From the NCBI RefSeq assembly GCF_000340215.1, contig NW_006921535.1, forward strand, positions 327,874-391,873: a DNA stretch of 64,000 bases. The letters run 5' to 3'. The translations under genes and the position numbers were made by a program. Under the pieces are notes generated by a model. That model did not search any database and was not told the DNA's origin. It was given only the letters and a program-made list of their open reading frames with translations. The stretch is from Pseudocercospora fijiensis CIRAD86 (taxonomy: Eukaryota; Ascomycota; Dothideomycetes; Mycosphaerellales; Mycosphaerellaceae). Below, piece after piece: positions 33,946 to 45,740 of the stretch. Within the stretch, counting starts at the first letter, position 1, and the number at the start of each line of letters is the position of its first letter.

Positions 33946-36900
33946 AATATACTACTAAGTTTACGGAAACCTAGATATCGAATATAAGGAGCCCGAACTA
34001 GTAACTCGTAAGGACGATACTATTTCGGATTTCGTAGATAGTACTACCTAGTTAAAACGATCTAAGCAATTTCCGCGTAATAGACTTAGGGTCTTAGGAT
34101 TTACTAGCTATATACTTACGGGAGCCGAAGCCCGTTACTAGCCTACCGAACTCGAATTGTTCGGAGTAGTATAGGCAATTAAGAGGGCCTCTTATATAGT
34201 CGACTCGGCGTCGAAGACAATTATAGTTACCGACTATAGTATAGTTACCGCGATAGCTAAGAAGACGTAAATCGCGACGACAGTATCTACTACCGGCCTT
34301 AACCGCCGAATTATTTAAGCTATAGTATATATTTTATAGTTCGCAAATCTCGATATTATTTATAGGCTAGGTAGGAATTATATAGCCTTAGACGTACTCT
34401 CCTAACTATAGGGCGTAATTTCTCTAGATCGAAATAACTTTAATATAAGTAGCCTCGACGAGATTCTAGCTATATTTACGAGAATATAAACATAGGCGAT
34501 AATAAGAATGCCCTCTAACCGTACGCCTATCGCTAAAAGCGAAAGTAATATTAAAGGAGTATAGGCTATATACGGATCGGGAGGAGATATAGACGATATA
34601 CTAAATCCCCTAGCGCTCGTAATAAACATTAAATCCTCTCGCCTAAATTATAAAACAAGATCTCTAGCCCTCCTAAATTTCTATCTAAGCGTTCCTTTCC
34701 TCCCTACTATAGCGCTAGTTAACGTTATATCCCTATCTAGGATCGACTATACTAAATGTTTTCTTTCGCAAGCTAATAGATAGGAATACTAAGTCTACGA
34801 TAAAATTCCTACGTTTTTCTAGAGTATATAAGGGGAACCTAGCTACTACGTCGAAATAGTTATATCCCTATCCGATAAATTTAAAACGCGACTTAGGTAG
34901 GTATACTAGGAAGATAGACTATAGAGACGACTACTTTTAGTCCTCTAGTCTATCGAAATAGCGTATAGGAAGGAATAATAACCTTAGCCCGAGAAGATAT
35001 TAAACCGCTAAGTAAGGAGAAGATAAAAGCGTAAGCGTAATAAAGAGATTAAACGAAAGGCTATATACCTCGATATAACCTAGGACAAGGACGATAGTAC
35101 GTAACTATAGGTCTATCTAGAAACGACGCCCGGCTATATCCTAAAGCCGCCTTCTCTCCGCCCTTCGAAGGATATAGCCGCCCGTAGCCTATAGAATACG
35201 CTTAAAAAGCTAGACGACGTTCCTATAGACCTAAAGTCCTTATAAAGTATTAGATTCTTTCGGGAAGACAGCCTTATTTACTACGTCGACCTAGCCTTAC
35301 TCTACTTACGGCTTTATATTCCTTTTAGCCTTACTTACGAGATTTTCGAGATAGTATATAATCTTAGGCATTATACGGGATTCTAGCGCACCCTCGATCG
35401 AGTTAACGCTAGTTTCTACGTCCGAAACTGCCGCCGACATTTAGAATAGTATATCGACTAGTATAATATATATAATTTAAATTAATCCGCTTAGTATAAG
35501 CCTTATAGATAGCTTAACCTAATAGACCCGAAGTATAGACTTCCTATAGATGTCTAAATAGTAGACTAGATCGTAGGACTCCTACCTACTAACGAAGGCT
35601 TCGATATACTCCTTATAGTTACCTATAAGAAATCTAAACGAGTCTTGCTCCTTCCGGGCAAATACTAGTAGACTATAGAAACCTAGGCAGCCTAATACCT
35701 TACGTCTATTTAAGAGCGATTATAGCGAGTCGTAAAGGTTTTTATCTACGACCGCGATCCTAAATAGCTATTTAAATTCTTTACTATAATAATAAAGCTA
35801 CTAGGCGCATCGATCCTCGCCTTTATAGCTTACTATCTATAGATAGACGGCTAGTCCGAGCGTATAAATTAGATAGTAGAGATCGCGATACGGTATTTTA
35901 TTATAGCTAATCTAGATGCCTAATCGATAGACGTCCTCCCCTCCCTTATATCCTATCTTAGAAGTATTAAGAATACTAGTATAGGAGTGTCGCCTAATAA
36001 AATGCTATTTAGGTTCGATTTAAATACTAACGCCTTTATAAGACTTCGAGAACTATAGCTAAAAGATTACACGACGCTACGATAGCAATTTTAAGACGTA
36101 GCCGAGGAATCTATAGCCTTCGTAGTAGTAGATATAAAACACCGCTACGATAGTAAGTATCGGTATATATTCTTTAAGCCTAGAGACTACGCTATACTTA
36201 GGCTATATTACGGATATCGCGTATACGGTTAGACCTATCGCAAATATAGTAATTAAGCTATAGGCCCTTTTAAAATTAAGAGGAGAGTAAGTAGATTAGC
36301 CTACGAACTTAAGCTTCTATAATTAGTTAAGTTCTACCTAGTCGTATCGATAGCGTAGTTAGAGCTAGCTCTAAATCTAGCGAAAGATCCGTTCGTAAGA
36401 CTATACGACCGTATTCCGGTACTAATAGACTTACGGTCTAAGTAACTAGTAATAACTCCTAAGCGCGTTTTAGGGAAGCGTAGCTTTAGAGGGAGAACAA
36501 AGTATCTAGTTAAGTAGAAGGACGAGTAGCCGATAATAAATAAATAGGTTCGGATAGACGAACTTTAGGAGAGTAACGCTTACCTAATCGACTAGTTCGA
36601 GAACTCCTAAGTTATAAATAAACAGATTACTTAAATAAAACTATCGTTAACGTTATAGAAGCCTACGTAGGTCGCGCTAATAGTAAAACACCTTCGATCT
36701 ATCGAAAATAGTAGCGAGGAAGAATAATAGTAATAGAATACGTAGCCTATATAGCGCTAGCTACTAAGGGGACTTAGAGGAGGTAGAAGGCCGAATTATG
36801 CCGAAGACGACGATCCTAAGTCTATCGAGGAAGTCGCCTATTCTACCGCTAGGTAGGCGAAGATAACTCGATCTACCCTAAATATAAACCCGAACTAGCT

Positions 36901-37399
36901 AAGTCCTATAATAAGCGAAGTTGCTACGCTAGGCGAATCGAGAAGCTCTAGTACGTATCGCTACCGCGATAGTACGAGCCGCGACGCCTAGAGCTAGGCT
37001 AAGACCTTAGGTCTACCGACTATATCTAACGATAGATCTCTAGAACTAAAGGCTAGGATATTAGTCCTAACGGTAAGGCGCCTTACTAAGGAGGAAATCT
37101 AGCGATAGAGGGATACTCTAGCTCTACTAAATACCTAAGTTAGAGCGTATCGTAAAATCCTCCGTAACGATACCTTACTATCCTTTTTTACTACGCTACG
37201 TTTCCCTTTTATTACCGCTAACCGGTATCTCGACCCTTAGCTATAGGTCTTTCCTCCGATAGGAGAGACCTAATAAGTCTTTTAGAGAAATTACTTTTAT
37301 AGATTCCTACGATATTATAGGCGTAGATATTTCGAGCGGAGTAATAGATTTAATAGGTACTTAGAGCAACCTAAGCGAGCGAAGCGAGTAAATAGTTAT

Positions 37400-38015
37400 A
37401 GAAGGTGTCTAGTAAATCTAGCGTAGAGCTCGAGAACAAATTAGATTAGTGCTATATAACGTATAAAGGGAGGCTAAATTTAAAAGATGCGCCCGTAAAA
37501 TAGAGCGCGCGATGTAATTAGTTAACAATTCGAATCGCAATTACGTATATCGAGCCTAAGGCTATTCCTTCTGCTTTACGTTACTAATAACTACAATAAT
37601 AATAGCTATTGTTACAATATTGTACGAATCTAACTTTATTCTCGAGCTCTACGCCGTCGCTCCGCTCGAATAGGACAAGCACTATAGGGCTTAAACGATA
37701 CTTTATAGGTCTACTAAATTATTCTTCTTCTCCCTCGCCCTTACTTTAGCTATTCTAGCGCCTTCTATTTCTTAAGCGCGCGATTAGGATAAGGTTTACG
37801 TATCTACGCGACCGTTATTATACGCGTAAAAGCTTTAACTATAGCGCCGAAGTAACATTTTAACTCTAGTTTTAAATAATAGTAATAATAATAATATATA
37901 TAGTAATACTACGTATAATAATATATATATAGCGACGTAGCGTACAACTATAACTACGCCTACTACTAGTACTATTACCGCCGCCGGTATAGCTAACGAA
38001 TCGAATCTTTATTAG
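37400..38015. other. RIP-mutated tract, no gene recognised
   Basis: It follows the gypsy coding part and could include its 3' LTR, but no matching upstream copy was found. It contains GAGCGAAGCGAGTAAATAG at about 37377-37395, a motif also seen near 14697 and, in altered form, near 42455. Confidence 0.4.
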
Positions 38016-38019
38016 TAGA

Positions 38020-39520
38020 ACGAGGCGCTCTTCCGCCTAACGTTAGTATAAACTCGGATATAGCGAGTAGTAGCGATATTCGGCCTAGAAGATATACCTC
38101 CGCCTAGCGGAACCTCTAAGACGCCTCCGTCCGGCTAGATAATAATATCGCTATAGCGCGACGAAAACCCTAAAGCGATAGAAGTAGATAAAGAAAATAA
38201 GAATAATAAGAGGCAGCCTATTCCTAGAAACAAGAATAAGAACGCCGCGATAGATAGCGAAAATCCTAAAGATAGTTAGCCCGCTACTCTAGCTAATAGA
38301 GGAGAAGTAGTAGAGTAGCCTATATCTACCGATAGTAGAGAGTAAGGATAGGATAACGAAGAGGCTAACAAGGAGGCTAAGAAAGAGGCTTCCGACGGCG
38401 AAGGAAAGAGAGGATAAGGCTAAAAGGCTACTAAGAGACAGGCGCCTAAGATAAAGCGACCTACTATCGTACTACCTAAGCTAGGCGAAATCCTACGTAT
38501 ACCGTACCTAGACAAGGTGCTAAGGTTCTCCGATATACTCTCGTATATCGATAGAGCTAGCTATAAGCCGAACGCTGTCTTAGATATACCGAGTATACTA
38601 GTACGCTCTATTAACGGTATAATTCGGCGCGAATATAAGCTCCTATATAGGATTGTAACAAACGGTAGACTAGAAAAGTCTCTTATATCGTAGTTACCTA
38701 TAGCTCCTATCTACGCGGAGCGATATATAGCTTTTAGTACTTCTCGAATCGAATATACTACTACGCCTTAGATTTATAAAACAATCGGCGCTCTTAGAAA
38801 TCGCTTATATTATATCTTAGAGACTAGGTATAACGCCGACGCACTATACTACTACAATACCTACGATTAATAGGGTCGCGAACGCCTCGACCTCTATAAA
38901 TAAAAGCTATATAATAGCTTACTAACTAAGGCTAGACGCTAGGTCTATTATAAGGAGTTAAGAGAAGAAGGCCTTAGAAACGAATTAGACTATAACGCCC
39001 TATAGGTAGAATTAGAGATAGAGGGTAAGCGCGCTATACGCCTCGCTAATATTAATAAGGCCTTAAAGGCTAAGTTCGACCGCTATAAGAAAAAGTTTAA
39101 GAAAAAGGACGATAAGGACTGCGATATATATAGTAACTACCTATAGGCGGATCTCGCCTCCTTTAAGGATAACTACGATTTCTACGCCGATAAGGAAAAG
39201 CCTACTAAAGTAAGGATAAAGGCTATCCTCGGCGCTCGTATAGTACTACGAGTCGACTAGTTTCTTACTATACTACCTAATAGACTAGCGGGGTACCTCG
39301 TATCGGTCTAGCTATTATATTTCGACCTTAAGATATATAAGATAGCGCTCGTCGACCTAGATACTATATACGGTTCCGAGAAATACGCTAATTAGTAGTA
39401 CGCCCCCTTCCGACGAGTAGCCTAAAGCGATTTAGAAGAGTACTAGCGAGATCTACCCTCCTAGATAGATAAAAAAAGGCCGAAGCGGACTAAATAACCC
39501 TTACTATAGCGCTAATATAC
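38020..39520 (+). pseudogene. degenerate unknown gene with Lys/Glu-rich N-terminal part
   Basis: A plus-strand frame of about 500 codons is intact except for TAG. The first third is charged and low in complexity (DKENKNNK, EEANKEAKKEASDGEGKRG). Then comes PKLGEILRIPYLDKVLRFSD and helical segments (NKALKAKFDRYKKKFKKKDD). No catalytic motif was seen. It could be the gag-like first ORF of another retroelement or a protein of a DNA transposon. I do not recognise the family. Confidence 0.45.
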
Positions 39521-39529
39521 GCTTACTCG

Positions 39530-40870
39530 AGTAGGCGACCGCTAGTAATAAACTACTTTACGATATTAACGCTAATAGTTTCTTTACGAACAACTCTATT
39601 ATATACGCCTCTAAAATTCCGGAAAACTTTAATATACCGGAATACGCTATTCTAAAGTACGAGCGCGAAAGTTTCGCTTACATAACGGCTTTTTATAAGA
39701 TTTACGATAGCGAGATAACGCCTATCGCCGTCGCCTATAGCGCGCTAGTATATTAGAGTACCGAGGGAGCGTACTATCTTGTAAGCTACCTAGATATAGC
39801 AGATTCCTTCGCTAGATTAATAACCGATATATTCTACGCCTATTAGGAAGATCTAAGATAGCGAATCGTCGACGACCTTAAGTCTATACTCGAAATCTTC
39901 CTACGACCTATCTAGGGTATATAGTTTGCGAAAGTAGTAGGATACTCGCCGGCCGAGATTACGGAGAAGGACTAAGTACGAATAGTAGGTTCGTATAGGG
40001 TAGTTCGTATAGAGGGGAGAGAGAGAGCGAGAGTACTCGGTAGATAGGCGCCTCTTTAACCGATCCTAAGAAAGCTCTACGTTTACCGGCGTAATCTAGT
40101 CTTACGTAGTATCGATCTTGCAATTTCTCGACGTAGAAAGGCTATAGGTACTATATAGAGCGCCTAAAGTTAGGAGACTAGTAGGATAGCTACTAGATTC
40201 CTTAGGCGTTAAGTAGATTGCTCTATATAGGTCCTACCGGGAGTACTATCCTCTAGTCGCCGATTATTAAAGAGAGATGCCTATATAGCTAGAGGCTATT
40301 TAGAAAACTAGATCCTACTAGAGCTAGTAGTATTAGTAATAGCCGATTAGAGGTATTAGGTAAGGACGCCTATAACTCGCCTTTAAGCGTCTAAGATATT
40401 AGCTCGCTAAACGATAGTCCGGTATGTCTAGAGATAGTATCGTAGGCAGCGGATATAGAGGATTTTAATATAGAAGAAGATAAAGAAGCTATAATAGTGC
40501 CTACTATACCTAAAGGAAGGTAGATTGCGGTTAAATATATAGACTAAGCGCCGGTTAAGACTATATATTCTAGGAGGGCAATTTCGGTATTAAAGGCCTA
40601 GATTAGCGATATAGTACGTATACGCTAGCTCGGATAGTATATTCTTCGGCTTGATTTCCCGTACTCGGCGCTCTTAAAGAGCGATATTCGTTCGGGTAGT
40701 ATCGCGTAATTCTAAAGACCTTTATTTCGAAACCCCCTAGTCCTAAGTATATCTCGAAGTAATATACGCGCTGCGTATACGTAGCTACCTGTTTGTTTAT
40801 ATACGTAATACGATCTAGAAGTAATATATTAACGCGATTGTTAATACGAACTTAGAGCGCGATACGGATA
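39530..40870. other. RIP-mutated tract, no gene recognised
   Basis: Short open stretches exist on the plus strand, but none reads as a known protein. A GAGAGAGAGAGCGAGAG purine run lies at about 40014-40031. Confidence 0.45.
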
Positions 40871-40879
40871 TTAACCGTT

Positions 40880-41290
40880 ATTCTATCGACCGCCGCCTTT
40901 TTATATACTTCGCGTAGTCTAGTACGACTATTTCCCCCTCGATTTCCTTTGCCGACACTATTATATTAGCGATTAGAACGCGCGCGATAGCAGACTAGGA
41001 GGACGTCGATTTTATAGCTATTTAGTAGTAGGAGCTAAACTTCGCCGCTAAGTCGCTCTATAACGAGAATAACGGCGTTAAGCCGGAGACTAGCCCTATC
41101 TTCGATCGCCTAAGGGAGAACTATAGAATAGGCCGGTAACCGGATATAGCGTACCGTAATAACCGCCGCTATAATATATATACTAACGAGATCGTAATAG
41201 CGGTTAATAGAAGGATAAACGCGAAACTAGATACTAAGTTTATAAGTATTAGCGCCGCGTATAGATATCGAAACTAGAGCTAATAGTAAC
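40880..41290 (+). pseudogene. degenerate ORF, unknown family
   Basis: About 135 codons with TAG breaks, reading FADTIILAIRTRAIAD, LYNENNGVKPETSPIFDRLR and IVIAVNRRINAKLDTKF. Not recognised. Same strand as the gene remnant at 38020-39520 and possibly the same element. Confidence 0.35.
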
Positions 41291-42102
41291 TAGACGTACT
41301 AGTACGAAATAGTAGATAGCGGCGTAGTCGAGCTTACCTTTTAGCCGAAGGACGATAGCTCTCCCTACCCCTTCGATTGTTATAACTTCTTAGAGGCAGA
41401 TAGTAAGATTCTAGCTCTAAAGAGATTCGTAAGTTAGCCTATCGGAAAGGATTGCCTATTTTTAATCTCGTACTAACCTCTATAGGCTCGGATAGGTATA
41501 TTAGGGCGAGCTCTATTTCCGGACTATTACTATAGAAAACTACTTCCTCGCCGAATACCCCCTCCTACTTCTTATATACCCTATCCTCGACCCGCGGTCG
41601 CCTTCCTTCGAATTAGTAGGCAAGGTATAGCTATTCTATACCTTCGACTCGAGGTAGCTAAGCTATATCTCGACTAGCGGACCTAGTACTAATCTAACCC
41701 TACCTAGTAAATAGGCCCGCCTGTTCTATTTTCTAGTAGAAGGTACTCGATGCCTCTAATATAATATTGCGTTCCGCTCTATATAAGATAGGGAGAATAA
41801 GTATCGGCTCTAGATATTAGAGAAGGCGTAGAATAAGGCTAGCTTTAGATATACGGACTAGTAACCTAAGATATTATAGAAGTAGGGAGTTAGCGATATA
41901 TACCTAAAGGCTATTAACGAGCTAGAGTTTAGAGGTAATTAACGGCCGTATCTAAAGATATTGCGATTCTAGTAGTATCTAAATCGGTAGAAATAAAATA
42001 AAAATAGTCCTATCTTTACTATCGCTTATATCTAACTATATATTTTACTCTCCTCTTCTATACTCGCTACTACCGCGAAAATTATACTAACCGCGTACGC
42101 TA

Positions 42103-42385
42103 CTAATCCTCTATTTACTCTCTACTCTTTCGGCGTCGCGAAATGCTAGTAAGACGTATCGATCTACGCTATCCTAATAGCGAAAAGGGAGTCTCTTTCC
42201 TAAACCTTATCTACTTCTCGCGTCGTCTCTACTAGTCGTCTATTTACTATCTACGCTTTCGTTATCGCGAAATACTAGTAAGACGTATCGATCCGCGCTA
42301 TCCTAACGGCGAAAAGGGAGTCTCTCTTCTAAACCTCGCCCGCTTTTTACGTCGTCTCTACTAATCCTCTATTTACTCTCTACCG
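42103..42385. repeat. 129-bp tandem duplication at the right edge of the repeat cluster
   Basis: CTATTTACT starts at 42111, 42240 and 42369, so two full units and the start of a third. Each unit contains GCTAGTAAGACGTATCGATC or a close variant, then CGAAAAGGGAGTCTCT. It sits about 120 bp from the junction with normal DNA and may be the subterminal repeat of the element that ends there. Confidence 0.85.
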
Positions 42386-42501
42386 ATACTATATATACTC
42401 CTATAGCGAAGAAAGGCGAGGTCGGATAGGAGTAGCTTTCTAATACGTAACCGGAGCTAAGCGAGCGGGGACGCTTATAGCCGCTACGTAAATAGAGACC
42501 T

Positions 42502-42915
42502 CTAAGGTGGTACTTGGGTCATTGGTGGGCCAGCGATTCCCGCTCCGCCAATAACAATGTCAACTACATTATTTGGAGAAAATTCCTGGGCTCTCTTGAA
42601 CGCGGCCACCTGTGAAGTCCAGTTCGTCACATCAGTCTGGACGAACAGGGTCCTGCAAGGCATCAGCTCTTCGGCACGGAATGCAAGATCTTTAGTTACT
42701 CACTTGCAGCCTGTGGCGTCCAGCTCCGAAGAGTACTTTTCGCCGGCCTCTTGATTGATATCAGCAATGACCACATAAGCGCCTGCTTCAGCCAGGGCTT
42801 TGACGGTCCCAGCGCCGATTCCACTTGCGCCTCCGGTGACTAGAGCCGTTCTCCCTCTCAGGGTCGAGATGTCGTACTGTTTGGTGAAGTCGACGGGTAC
42901 GGATGCTTTCGCCAT
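42502..42915 (-). pseudogene. short-chain dehydrogenase/reductase, 5' part only (truncated)
   Basis: Starting at the ATG at 42915, exon 1 (42704-42915) encodes MAKASVPVDF and a Rossmann start TGGASGIG (residues 27-34), followed by an Asp at the end of the second strand (IADIN, D52), which suggests NAD use. A 51-nt intron (42653-42703, GTGAGT...TTGCAG, branch CTGAT) leads to exon 2, which reads on through QTDVTNW to GGAGIAG (normally NNAG) and stops at TAG 42502-42504, exactly where repeat DNA begins. Only 120 residues remain of about 250-300, and the catalytic Ser, Tyr and Lys are missing, so the product would be inactive. An upstream in-frame ATG at 42999 is less likely. Confidence 0.85.
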
Positions 42916-43213
42916 GATGTCTAACAGGCAGCAAGTCTGCGAGATTGCCTTGATCCGGCTCTTCAGTAGATATGAGGACCCGGGGTAACCGGACGACACG
43001 CGGGAGTTGCTTCTTCGTAGCGCCGCCCGGTCAGGTCCATCTGCTGACGCTGTATGATGACATCAATTCTCCGCATGCTTCTCTCCCTGACTACAGGTAA
43101 GCGCACTCCAACTTTGTGGAGGAGCTATTTGTGTCGCAGTCTTGATGCAGGAAGCCTCGGCGGCGGGCGCATCGTTCTCCGAATGTGGTGAGTAGACCTA
43201 TCCAAGTGTGGAG
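42916..43213. promoter_or_regulatory. upstream region of the dehydrogenase, left half of a former divergent promoter
   Basis: Normal-composition DNA between the dehydrogenase start and the left MULE target duplication. Together with 54785-54951 it would form an intergenic region of about 475 bp shared by the dehydrogenase (minus) and the 584-aa gene (plus). No TATA box or known site stands out. Confidence 0.5.
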
Positions 43214-43222
43214 CCTGGTTAA
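43214..43222 (+). repeat. 9-bp target site duplication, left (CCTGGTTAA)
   Basis: CCTGGTTAA directly outside the left end of the MULE, repeated at 54776-54784. Nine bp is the usual length for Mutator-like elements. Confidence 0.92.
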
Positions 43223-43354
43223 CGGGTAAATACTCAAATGGGACACATTGGCATGGTAATTACACAAATGGGAAAACCCTTACTCGGATGGGACACATTG
43301 GCAGTGGAACTACTCGGATAGTAAATCATTGGCACAGTATTTACTACTATAGGA
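43223..43354 (+). repeat. MULE left terminal inverted repeat with ATTGGCA iterons
   Basis: The first 53 bp match the right end with about one mismatch. Beyond that the match continues with gaps to about 43354 (ATTGGCACAGTATTTACT against ATTGGCACAGTAATTACT on the right). It contains ATTGGCA four times, twice as ATGGGACACATTGGCA. Such iterons are candidate transposase-binding sites. Confidence 0.85.
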
Positions 43355-43379
43355 ATCCGCTCTGCTCCACTACTATATC

Positions 43380-43419
43380 AATTTCTATATTCATAGAACA
43401 AGCGTATATGAATAGAAAC
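43380..43419. repeat. hairpin repeat H1 (MULE-internal family)
   Basis: Arms ATTTCTATATTCATA and TATATGAATAGAAA around a short loop; a degenerate member of the family with core AATTTCTRTATYCGTAG. Confidence 0.65.
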
Positions 43420-43571
43420 ATACTACGTAAAGGCAAACAGTATTAGGATTAGTAGTAGCAATTATATGCGGCCTGTTTAGCGTCTTCTATAACCTTCTAC
43501 TTATCTATCTTAGGTATAGCGGCGGTCGTTGCTATTTAAAGCTATGTATCTATCTATGCTATGTCGAGTCG

Positions 43572-43612
43572 CATTTCTATATCCGTAGTAAGCGCCTACG
43601 AATACAGAAATG
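43572..43612. repeat. hairpin repeat H2
   Basis: CATTTCTATATCCGTAG, 7-nt loop TAAGCGC, CTACGAATACAGAAATG. Arms are 17 bp and differ by only two RIP-type transitions. Confidence 0.85.
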
Positions 43613-43812
43613 TAACTAATTCTATATCGTCAAACCCTGTGCCTGCCTTTACTATTATATTATAGTGAAACTCAATCGACTTACTGCCCTACAATCTTTT
43701 ATTCTACTATTGTTAGTCGGTTAGTCGGTAAGGATAACTTTGGTTATATCTAGGCAGAATTCATATTGAATTATTGTCCGTAGGGTGACTTAGCTCGCCT
43801 AAGTAGAGCAAC

Positions 43813-43853
43813 AATTTCTATATTCGTAGTAGCTGCTAGCAGATATAGAAATT
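43813..43853. repeat. hairpin repeat H3
   Basis: AATTTCTATATTCGTAG, then a short loop, then CTAGCAGATATAGAAATT. Same core as H2 with a degraded right arm. Confidence 0.75.
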
Positions 43854-43859
43854 CTAAAA

Positions 43860-44385
43860 ACACTTTACTTAAGCAGCCTTACTTCGGTACAGCCCGGAGC
43901 TAATTACGAGTGCCTAATCTAAGCGCAAGCCCTACCCTAACTCTTACTCTTACTTAAACAATAGAACAATAGCTAGAAGGCTTTTACTACTATATATCTT
44001 TCTCTCGTTTCTATCTTCGTCCTCTTCTTCCTTCCTTCTACTAGATATCGTACCTACTCTCTTACCCTCGTCTATAATACTACCTCAAATATAAGAATTA
44101 CGTTAACGGTATAGAAAGCAACAATAGGCGGCCCCTTCTTCTCCCCGACTAGTGCTAGTTACCCTTTCTTTAGCTAGGTATAATTGATTCCCTATTATTG
44201 TAAGTAGGAAAGCAATGTACTAATATGCCTTTAGAGCTCCGACGCCTATCGCCGCCGCACTAGCCGCCGCGCCGTCCTGTAAGTTTACTAGCAGCAACAT
44301 TGGCGAGTCTAGAAGGTATCCTAATTGCTCTATTCTAGTCGTCGCGCTGCCGCGCATTTAGCTGCCGCCGCTACCGCTCGCCGCT
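43860..44385. other. MULE interior, no gene recognised
   Basis: RIP-type composition with short C/T-rich stretches; no frame recognised. Confidence 0.4.
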
Positions 44386-44389
44386 CCGC

Positions 44390-45396
44390 TAATTCTGCTC
44401 GGTTCCGTGCTGCGCTCCTACTTCTACGTTAGCGCCGACAGCAGCAGTAGCAGTAGCAGCAGCAGCAGCAAGAAGAGTATAGTCTAAGCAGATTATTCGC
44501 AGAGCTTAGGTATGCTAACAGTTTACGCAGCGACTAAATAATAGTTAACGCTAGTAGTAACGACGAACTAGTCCTATAAGTTTATTATTCCTTATATCGA
44601 TTGTCTAGCTTAGAGTTTAGCATTCTAACCTCGATCTATAGGTAGAACGACGACTATATCGTACCGCCTCCTAGCGGCGAGGACGCTCCTACGTATGTTT
44701 AATTAATTAACTATCTAAGCATTATTATAAACATAGAGCTAATATCTGTATATAGTATCGACGACGACGACGACGACGATAATAATAAGGCTGCGCCTAT
44801 TATCTCTGCTGCTCCTCCGCCCGCTGCTACCCCTCCGCCTGCTACTACCGCTCTAACTTCCGCCCTATTCGTGCCGATTATCGCGCCTCGCGAGGCACTA
44901 ATTTTCCCGGGCAAGACCCTAGCCGACCGCGCTAGCGCTAGCGCTAGCACTAGCACTAGCAAGAAACGCGGCCGTCTAGCGAAAGCTAGTAAGAATGTCG
45001 TAGTGCTTCGCTGCCTAACGGCGGTCGATTAATGGTAGTCGGTACCGGAGGGCAAGTAGCTTTATATATTGAAATTAGTATGTGTATTATACTCGTGCTA
45101 ACAACGTCTTAGTAATAAAAGGCCGCTAGAAGATCTAGTCGCATGTCGGCCGCATTATAGAGATCGCCGGCCGTACTCGCCGCCGGCTATGTCTTGAGTG
45201 TGTTCGGTCGGGCGTTAAGTGCCGCGAGTACGCTACTAATACCTTCGGCAAGTATCGCAAGTGTGCCTATTGCATTTAGGCAAATAACCCTTGTACAGAT
45301 CCGCCTTATTTGTCGTCGGATAGCGAGGATAATAATAATAAGGATAATGATAATAAGGATAATAATAATAAGGATAATAATAATAATAATAATTAA
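44390..45396 (+). pseudogene. Cys6-cluster (Zn2Cys6-like) protein remnant carried by the MULE
   Basis: The last 105 codons are well defined. From 45190 the frame reads CLECVRSGVKCRECAT, then KYRKCAYC and NNPC, giving C-x2-C-x6-C-x13-C-x2-C-x6-C plus one extra Cys, close to the fungal Zn2Cys6 binuclear cluster but with a long middle loop. An Asp/Asn-rich tail (EDNNNKDNDNKDNNN) ends at TAA 45394-45396. Upstream on the same strand is low-complexity coding-like DNA (poly-Asp near 44760, Ala/Pro-rich, then KKRGR), but an in-frame TGA near 45070 implies an intron or frameshift between. A DNA- or zinc-binding cargo protein is likely; its role in the element is unknown. Confidence 0.55.
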
Positions 45397-45740
45397 GCGC
45401 TAGGTTCTTTGTTTGTTTCTTTGCTCTTTAGTCTTAGGCTTAGGCTTAGGTAGCTAGCGTTCGGTTCTTTGCTTGTTTCTTGCTATCTTAGTCTAGCTAG
45501 TTGTAGGTTCTCGAGGCTGCCTCGTCGAAAGACGAGGTCGTAAGACCTTATAGCATATTATAGTAGCGCTGCTGCGCTGTTTTAAATAAAAGTTTATTTG
45601 TTTACTGTTTAGCGCTAGCCGCCGTTGCTGCCGATCCTCGTAACTCTATTCCTTTTACAATGCAATAGTATTTACGTCTTTTGCTACGGTCAGTTATTAT
45701 ACGCGGTGTTGTTGTATATCTAAGCTAGGCCCATTCGTTT

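Larger units (their letters stand above)
30720..36450 (+). pseudogene. gypsy pol remnant (protease, RT, RNase H, integrase)
   Basis: Protease end at about 31627-31690: NIVLLGIDIITPVGF. Reverse transcriptase at about 32440-33330: RKPRVVIDI, KYISIIDIRSIFYQFAVAKK, KFTVNT, YINDIVLGS (the YxDD box with Asn), LGLVGYLRSTIPYF. RNase H at about 33500-34420 split by the MITE, ending RLGRNYIALDVLS. Integrase at about 35330-36450: zinc-binding HYTGF and NC, VFIYDRDPK, IDGQSERINQ. This order defines Ty3/gypsy. The protein made viral-type cDNA and integrated it in living relatives; this copy is riddled with TAG. A chromodomain was not confirmed. Confidence 0.85.
27400..37400 (+). mobile_element. Ty3/gypsy LTR retrotransposon, RIP-inactivated, interrupted by a MITE
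   Basis: Domains follow Ty3/gypsy order on the plus strand: gag, protease, reverse transcriptase, RNase H, integrase. Limits are approximate because I could not find the two LTRs by eye; the coding part alone spans about 28060-36450, long for the family. Removing 33555-33945 restores an unbroken RNase H frame. Nearly all breaks are TAG codons. Confidence 0.8.

Noticed and set aside
44711..44962. Minus-strand 83-codon Ala/Ser-rich frame
   Set aside because: It is the antisense of a low-complexity plus-strand coding-like stretch upstream of the Cys6 cluster.
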